Origin: an uncultured Clostridia bacterium
Lineage (GTDB): Bacteria; Bacillota; Clostridia; Lachnospirales; Lachnospiraceae
Length of the DNA stretch: 11,038 nucleotides
NCBI GenBank assembly: GCA_947178015.1
Contig: CAMWWW010000049.1
Span: 1-11,038 of the forward strand
Reading direction: 5' to 3'
Part shown: in pieces, positions 7,786 through 11,038 of the stretch
How the letters are laid out: every line of letters begins with the position of its first letter
How positions within the stretch are numbered: the stretch's first letter is position 1
The notes under the pieces: model-generated
The model's input: only the letters and a program-made list of their open reading frames with translations
The model's database searches: none
Told to the model about the DNA's origin: nothing
Position numbers and translations under genes: made by a program

Positions 7786-8832
7786 TTACGTATAAGTAAT
7801 ATAACGTGCAATTTCGTCATAGCTCAGCCCATAGCGAATACCTTCGATAATCGTTGTGATGAGATCCGTCTCTTGTTCCTTGTCATACAGATAAGAATCT
7901 ACGCAGACAATCGAATATGGGTATTTTCGCACGCTGGCCCGGTGTATGGCATGAAGCGCAGCGTGGTAGCGCCGCTCCAGCTCAGACGGAGAATCCTCAG
8001 AAAATTGCTCCCCGTAGCGCGTAGCGCGAATTAATTCCGCCAAACGATTCAAACTCTCCGCCTCCGCCATAGTGATGATCGTTTCCCTCTTAAGCCGATA
8101 ATAGACAGGAATCAGACTGTCAAGAATCTCAGCGGCAGACATTCTATAGTACTTTTTTAAGCGATAGATCCACTGAATGTTCAACATATCCATTTTAGAG
8201 CCATAGGCTTCCAAAAGAGCATTTTTTTCTTTTCCAGAGAAATGTTTATTAATGGATTTCCATGTGCTGCCAAAATAGTATAAATCCAATGCCAGCTCAT
8301 AGTCAAAAAGCGTGGTTTTCTGTCCGGCATTGTCATAGATTCCTGACAAAATAGAATAATACTCCGAGCCCTTCAGAGCATCTATCAATCTGCCCAGCGT
8401 GGATGTAGCATTAAGCCGTGTAATATCAAAGGAAAAATACCTTTTATAGAACCATACTGTCTCTTCGTCCGTAATCGATATAATATTTTCATCATAGACG
8501 GTGCGCAGACAAAGCTTCAGAAAAGCTATCTCATAGCGGATCACATATAAATCAAGAAACTCACGCTGCTTCAAATTACAAAAACGGTATATTCTTGAAA
8601 AGTCCCGCAGTATACTTTGTTTTAAATACTGCTCTATAGTGCTGCGGTTCATGGAGGCTTCGTCAAGGCCCTGAAGCGTCTGATAATAACCGGGCTGTTG
8701 TATCAGATAAGCGACAGCGTCCGCTATGGAGGAGCAGCCTGCCAGCTCCAGAAGCTGGGAGCGTGTCAGAAGGCGGCTCTGCATCGCCCGAATCTTTGTT
8801 GCAAGCCCGCTGTAGGATAATATATGATTCAT
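7786..8832 (-). CDS. atpC: V/A-type ATP synthase subunit C (d-like rotor adaptor)
   Basis: A 348-residue, mainly helical protein of the V-type subunit C (eukaryotic d) family. It is a funnel-shaped adaptor sitting on the K ring and receiving the D-F shaft. The N-terminus reads MNHILSYSGLATKIRAMQSRLL, matching the family's opening helix. Repeated three-helix-bundle segments follow, with YxxxxL patterns and an RREFLDLY-like turn (QREFLDLYVIRYE). The length is typical (about 330-350). The open frame extends to 8877, but the 15 extra residues overlap the upstream gene and do not look like family sequence. The ATG at 8832 is five bases after the G/H-subunit stop. The Shine-Dalgarno here is weak (TTGGAG about ten bases upstream), so initiation probably relies on ribosomes ending the upstream gene. 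Its position between the G/H subunit and I is unusual. Confidence 0.9.
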   Translation of the reverse strand: MNHILSYSGLATKIRAMQSRLLTRSQLLELAGCSSIADAVAYLIQQPGYYQTLQGLDEASMNRSTIEQYLKQSILRDFSRIYRFCNLKQREFLDLYVIRYEIAFLKLCLRTVYDENIISITDEETVWFYKRYFSFDITRLNATSTLGRLIDALKGSEYYSILSGIYDNAGQKTTLFDYELALDLYYFGSTWKSINKHFSGKEKNALLEAYGSKMDMLNIQWIYRLKKYYRMSAAEILDSLIPVYYRLKRETIITMAEAESLNRLAELIRATRYGEQFSEDSPSELERRYHAALHAIHRASVRKYPYSIVCVDSYLYDKEQETDLITTIIEGIRYGLSYDEIARYITYT

Positions 8833-8837
8833 GGCAG

Positions 8838-9161
8838 TTAGGCTCCAATCATGGAATGAAGAATCTGCATTGCCCACGCTGTATGATTTTTCTCAAAATC
8901 TGCCTCCAGAATCTCCATTGTGTGAGAGGTCTCCTCCCTAAGTCGGGACAATTCCTCCTCCTTTTGAGCATTAAGCTTCTCCTTAAGCGCCCCAAGCTGA
9001 TCGCTCGTGTCCTTGGCAAGCTCCGCGTCATATTCTTTTGTCCGCTGCTCCATCTCAAGCGCCAGCTCCTTCTTCTGGCTGTCCGCAGACTCCAAGATGC
9101 GGACAGCAGTACCCTCAATCTGGGATAACTGGCTGATAATCGTATCCATATGATTTTCCAT
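8838..9161 (-). CDS. atpH: V/A-type ATP synthase subunit G/H (peripheral stalk coiled coil)
   Basis: A 107-residue protein that is almost entirely charged helix: E, K, Q and R dominate residues 25-90, with regular hydrophobic spacing and no membrane segment or cysteine. This fits the subunit that pairs with E in the peripheral stalk (E. hirae NtpF, Thermus G). Identification rests mainly on length, composition and its place as first gene of the operon, the usual position of this subunit; the sequence itself is low in family-specific signature. The ATG at 9161 follows GAGGGG with a suitable gap. An alternative ATG at 9149 is possible but worse placed. It is the first gene after the divergent promoter region and nearly touches C (5 bases). 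Confidence 0.82.
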   Translation of the reverse strand: MENHMDTIISQLSQIEGTAVRILESADSQKKELALEMEQRTKEYDAELAKDTSDQLGALKEKLNAQKEEELSRLREETSHTMEILEADFEKNHTAWAMQILHSMIGA

Positions 9162-9225
9162 AATTCCCCTCGTTTCTGCGCTGCTTTATGGGTAACGTTA
9201 TAAAAATTTAATAAATTCCATATTC

Positions 9226-9234
9226 ATAATACAC
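9226..9234 (-). promoter_or_regulatory. Candidate -10 region for the ATPase operon (GTGTATTAT)
   Basis: On the minus strand the nonamer GTGTATTAT contains TATTAT, a 5/6 match to TATAAT, about 65 bases before the first ATPase start codon. The -35 position (around 9249-9254) does not match TTGACA well, so the assignment is tentative. The same nonamer appears facing the other way at 9307-9315. The surrounding 9180-9330 is strongly AT-rich with no gene. Confidence 0.35.
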
Positions 9235-9306
9235 CATTTTTATAAAAAAGCCATAGTTATTTTGATAGAAAATTATTAAGAATCACTTTTTTTTTCGTAC
9301 ATTATA

Positions 9307-9315
9307 GTGTATTAT
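9307..9315 (+). promoter_or_regulatory. Candidate -10 region for trmB (GTGTATTAT)
   Basis: TATTAT at 9310-9315 lies about 125 bases before the trmB ATG and follows a run of nine T (9287-9295), which sits where the -35 element would be. The T-run is a poor -35 match but could act as an UP-like or bent tract. ATTATA also occurs twice exactly ten bases apart (9301-9306 and 9311-9316), so an overlapping -10 such as TATAGT at 9304-9309 is equally possible. Confidence 0.35.
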
Positions 9316-9360
9316 AAAGAAATAAAAGGATTTTATCCACAGCAATTCAATCAGAACATA

Positions 9361-9436
9361 CTGTGAAGCTTTCCATTTCACAGTCCTACTTTGTATGCCC
9401 GCTCAAATGGGCGGATGGGAGTTAGCGTGAGGTTTA
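9361..9436 (+). promoter_or_regulatory. Structured 5' leader of trmB, unidentified
   Basis: Two short foldable elements precede trmB. The first is a perfect seven-base stem, CTGTGAA with TTCACAG (9361-9367 and 9377-9383) around a nine-base loop. The second region (9397-9414) can form either GCCC with GGGC or CCGC with GCGG, two mutually exclusive four-base stems. The trmB Shine-Dalgarno GAGGT is at 9429-9433. No known riboswitch consensus is recognised and no T-tract terminator is present, so any regulatory role is inference. Confidence 0.35.
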
Positions 9437-9439
9437 AGC

Positions 9440-10087
9440 ATGAGACTTAGAAATGTAAGAGGAGCAAAAGAAGCGATCGAGGCAAGCGCATATGTCATTC
9501 AAGAACCTGTCAAGTGGAAGGGAAGATGGCAGGAGCTATTTGGAAATGATCACCCCATTTATCTTGAGATTGGCATGGGAAAAGGGAAATTTATAACTAC
9601 ATTGGCAGCAGAACATCCTGATATTAATTATATTGGGATTGAGCGATTCTCCAGTGTTCTCTTCCGCGCACTGGAAAAACAGCAAGAGCAGCAGCTTGCC
9701 AATCTATTTTTCTTGAGAGAAGATGCCGCAGACATCACAGAATATTTTGATAAAGCTGAGATAGGCAGGATCTACCTGAACTTCTCCGACCCATGGCCCA
9801 AAGACAGACATGCCAAAAGAAGATTAACCTCGAAAGAATTTTTTGCAAGATATAACCAGATCTTAACGCCGGATGGAGAAGTACAATTTAAGACAGACAA
9901 CCGTATGTTGTTTGAATTTTCGCTGGAACAGGTTGAAGAAGCAGGGTGGACACTTGCCGTCAAAACCTTCGATCTGCATCACAGCGATTATCAAAATGAT
10001 AATGTTATGACAGAATATGAAGAAAAATTTTCTGCCAAAGGCAATCCCATATTCAAACTTGTGGCTGTCCGGTCACAGCGGGAATAA
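9440..10087 (+). CDS. trmB: tRNA (guanine-N7-)-methyltransferase
   Basis: A 215-residue cytoplasmic enzyme that uses S-adenosylmethionine to methylate N7 of G46 in the variable loop of many tRNAs. The Rossmann SAM-binding loop is YLEIGMGKGKF (41-51, G45, G47, G49), followed by the acidic ribose-contact strand end YIGIERF (64-70). The family hallmark IYLNFSDPWPKDRHAKRRLT lies at 111-130, with D117-P-W-P-K as the catalytic and tRNA-contact motif. FKTDNRMLFEF (150-160) supplies the later conserved TD pair. Length agrees with bacterial TrmB (about 210-240). The ATG at 9440 follows GAGGT with a proper gap. It is transcribed away from the ATPase operon and may be co-transcribed with the two genes downstream, since no terminator is visible in the 67-base gap that follows. 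Confidence 0.97.
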   Translation: MRLRNVRGAKEAIEASAYVIQEPVKWKGRWQELFGNDHPIYLEIGMGKGKFITTLAAEHPDINYIGIERFSSVLFRALEKQQEQQLANLFFLREDAADITEYFDKAEIGRIYLNFSDPWPKDRHAKRRLTSKEFFARYNQILTPDGEVQFKTDNRMLFEFSLEQVEEAGWTLAVKTFDLHHSDYQNDNVMTEYEEKFSAKGNPIFKLVAVRSQRE

Positions 10088-10115
10088 TTTCTTGCACACC
10101 TTCATATACTGATGG

Positions 10116-10127
10116 AAAGAATTCTTT
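10116..10127. repeat. Perfect 12-base palindrome between trmB and the small protein gene
   Basis: AAAGAATTCTTT is fully self-complementary and sits in the 67-base gap after trmB. It has no room for a loop, so it is unlikely to be a terminator. It could be a dyad protein site upstream of the small gene and trxA, but AT-rich palindromes of this size occur by chance. Confidence 0.25.
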
Positions 10128-10154
10128 ATTATCTTTTGAGGAATGAGGGCGTAT

Positions 10155-10298
10155 ATGGGAAAAGGAAAAAGTGTCAAGCATAAGCTTGCCGGGATTATGT
10201 ACCAGAACCCCGGCATTGACAAAAAGGCTCTTGATATGAAGAAATCTTTTGATGAAGTAAAAGGAATCTTAGATAGTGCCTTTAAAAAGAAAAAATAA
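10155..10298 (+). CDS. Small lysine-rich protein of unknown function, 47 residues
   Basis: A complete small frame, too short for most ORF lists, starting MGKGKSVKHKLAGIMYQNPG and ending in four lysines before TAA. Thirteen of 47 residues are lysine and only five are acidic, so it is strongly basic. It has no cysteine and no membrane segment. Residues 24-44 could form an amphipathic helix. I do not recognise a family. Support for a real gene is good for its size: GAGGG lies five bases before the ATG, it fills the gap between trmB and trxA, it ends 18 bases before the trxA ATG, and the two share strand. An in-frame ATG at 10143 is possible but has no gap after its GAGGA. A nucleic-acid or ribosome-binding role would fit the charge but is only a guess. 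Confidence 0.65.
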   Translation: MGKGKSVKHKLAGIMYQNPGIDKKALDMKKSFDEVKGILDSAFKKKK

Positions 10299-10316
10299 TA
10301 CGGAGGAGGAAAAACA

Positions 10317-10640
10317 ATGGCAAAAGTTTTTACCGATCAGAATTTTGATCCAGAGGTGTTACAATCCGATCTGCCTGTATTAGTAGATTTTTATGCAGAT
10401 TGGTGCGGACCTTGTAAGATGATGTCGCCGATTATTGAAAATCTGGCCGTTGCGTACGAAGGAAGGGTGAACGTCGGAAAACTCAATGTGGACAACAGCC
10501 CAACAACCGCATCACGCTATAAAGTGATGTCCATACCAACCATGATATTATTTAAAGGCGGCGAAATACAAGAGACAATCGTAGGCGCCGTGCACGAGAA
10601 GGACTTGGTTCAAAAGCTTGAGGAAGCATTAAAAGGATAA
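10317..10640 (+). CDS. trxA: Thioredoxin
   Basis: A 107-residue cytoplasmic protein disulfide reductase, normally recharged by thioredoxin reductase and NADPH. The active site is W29-C30-G31-P32-C33-K34, the canonical CGPC pair. The buried aspartate is D24 in LVDFYADW, and the cis-proline is P74 in MSIPTMILF, followed by the FKGGE turn (79-83). All classical thioredoxin elements and the family length of about 105-110 are present. The ATG at 10317 follows a strong GGAGGAGG site with a seven-base gap. It lies 18 bases after the small basic protein gene and is followed by a strong hairpin. No thioredoxin reductase gene is in the window, so the partner must be elsewhere. Confidence 0.97.
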   Translation: MAKVFTDQNFDPEVLQSDLPVLVDFYADWCGPCKMMSPIIENLAVAYEGRVNVGKLNVDNSPTTASRYKVMSIPTMILFKGGEIQETIVGAVHEKDLVQKLEEALKG

Positions 10641-10650
10641 AAAGCGACCC

Positions 10651-10693
10651 ATGCGCCGCTTGAGAGCATACATAAAATGCTCCGGCGGCGCAT
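10651..10693. terminator. Strong two-part hairpin between convergent trxA and transporter genes
   Basis: ATGCGCCGC (10651-10659) pairs perfectly with GCGGCGCAT (10685-10693). Nested inside, GAGCAT (10664-10669) pairs with ATGCTC (10677-10682) around a seven-base loop. It starts ten bases after the trxA stop and lies 35 bases past the stop of the oppositely facing transporter, the expected site for a shared bidirectional terminator. The U-tracts are poor: only TTT follows on the plus strand, and TTTTT on the minus strand begins after eight other bases. It may stop transcription inefficiently or mainly protect mRNA ends. Confidence 0.55.
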
Positions 10694-10728
10694 TTCATCT
10701 GCATACGTCTACGCCAAAAAAAGAGTCT

Positions 10729-11038
10729 CTACTCCTCTTCTGGCAATGTAATACCCTTTTCTGCAAGCTTTCTGTTCAAAAAACGATCAATCAAATATGC
10801 GATCACAGCCACACAGGGAACACCAAGAAACATCCCCAGAGGTCCTGCTGCCCATCCGCCGGCCGTGATGGCAAAAATAATCCAAAGTGGACGAAGTCCC
10901 GTGGAATCCCCCAAGATCTTGGGTCCAAGATACAATCCATCAAACTGCTGAATAACCAGAATAATAAACAAAAACAAGATAGACTGTCTTGGATTTACAA
11001 TCAATATAATAAAAAAGCCGGGCACAGCTCCGATAAAT
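10729..11038 (-). CDS. AI-2E family (PerM/YdiK-like) transporter, C-terminal part only
   Basis: The last 102 residues of a membrane protein are visible, and the frame stays open to the right edge (upstream codons read F-I-G-A-V before PGFF). The segment shows the family's C-terminal pattern: a hydrophobic helix, then VIQQFDGLYLGPKILGDSTGLRPLW, then GPLGMFLGVPCVAVIAYLIDRF, and a charged tail ending LPEEE. The QQFDG-LGPKILG stretch is diagnostic of the AI-2E transporter family (Pfam AI-2E_transport). Members are polytopic exporters or permeases. Some have been linked to autoinducer-2 export and some to Na+/H+ exchange, so the substrate here is unknown. It is not cut by a frameshift, only by the window. 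It faces trxA tail to tail with the hairpin between. Confidence 0.92.
   Translation of the reverse strand, partial: FIGAVPGFFIILIVNPRQSILFLFIILVIQQFDGLYLGPKILGDSTGLRPLWIIFAITAGGWAAGPLGMFLGVPCVAVIAYLIDRFLNRKLAEKGITLPEEE

Noticed and set aside
8833..8877. Longer N-terminus for subunit C starting at 8877
   Set aside because: The extra 15 residues overlap the G/H gene and are not family-like; MNHILSYSGLATKIRAM at 8832 is the expected start.
9285..9295. The nine-T run as an intrinsic terminator
   Set aside because: No G-C rich stem precedes it on either strand and it sits in the divergent promoter region; more likely an AT-tract near a promoter.
1..11038. Mobile element, prophage, CRISPR array, toxin-antitoxin or defence system
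   Set aside because: No transposase, integrase, spaced direct repeats, tRNA or attachment-like repeats were seen. All recognised genes are housekeeping, with one small unknown.

Overview
The window looks like a chromosomal, housekeeping stretch from an anaerobic low-to-moderate GC Firmicute, probably a Clostridia member close to Lachnospiraceae. This rests on the purine-rich Shine-Dalgarno sites, AT-rich spacers, a complete bacterial A/V-type (rotary) ATPase operon, and close resemblance of the c (K) subunit to my memory of Lachnospiraceae proteins. No database search was possible.

Layout. Positions 9161 down to 654 on the minus strand hold a tight nine-gene A/V-ATPase operon. In transcription order it encodes G/H-type stalk, C, I (a), K (c), F, E, A (catalytic), B and D. 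Gaps between genes are 5 to 35 bases and every gene has a recognisable start context. A partial DEDDh-type 3'-5' exonuclease follows on the same strand after 113 bases and runs off the left edge (1-540). To the right of a 278-base AT-rich divergent intergenic region lie, on the plus strand, trmB (tRNA m7G46 methyltransferase), an unrecognised 47-residue lysine-rich protein (10155-10298) and trxA (thioredoxin). A strong two-part hairpin separates trxA from the convergent 3' end of an AI-2E/PerM-family membrane transporter that runs off the right edge.

How the genes work together. A3B3 is the ATP-hydrolysing or ATP-synthesising head. D and F form the central rotor shaft, C (the d-like adaptor) couples the shaft to the K ring, I carries the ion half-channels, and E with the G/H subunit makes the peripheral stalks. 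Together they couple ATP to H+ or Na+ transport across the membrane. The set looks complete, and the diagnostic residues are present: a Walker A lysine in A, a degenerate P-loop and an arginine-finger candidate in B, an arginine in I and a glutamate in K.

Four starts should be shorter than the longest open frame: E at 5036 (not the TTG at 5042), F at 5359, K at 5802 and C at 8832.

I see no mobile element, CRISPR array, tRNA, rRNA or obviously new defence or metabolic system. The points most worth a second look are modest. They are the unusual subunit order, the four-helix K subunit with a single carboxylate, a hairpin that masks the Shine-Dalgarno of the A subunit immediately after the E stop codon, a shared GTGTATTAT nonamer pointing outward on both sides of the divergent region, the structured trmB leader, and the small basic protein ahead of trxA.
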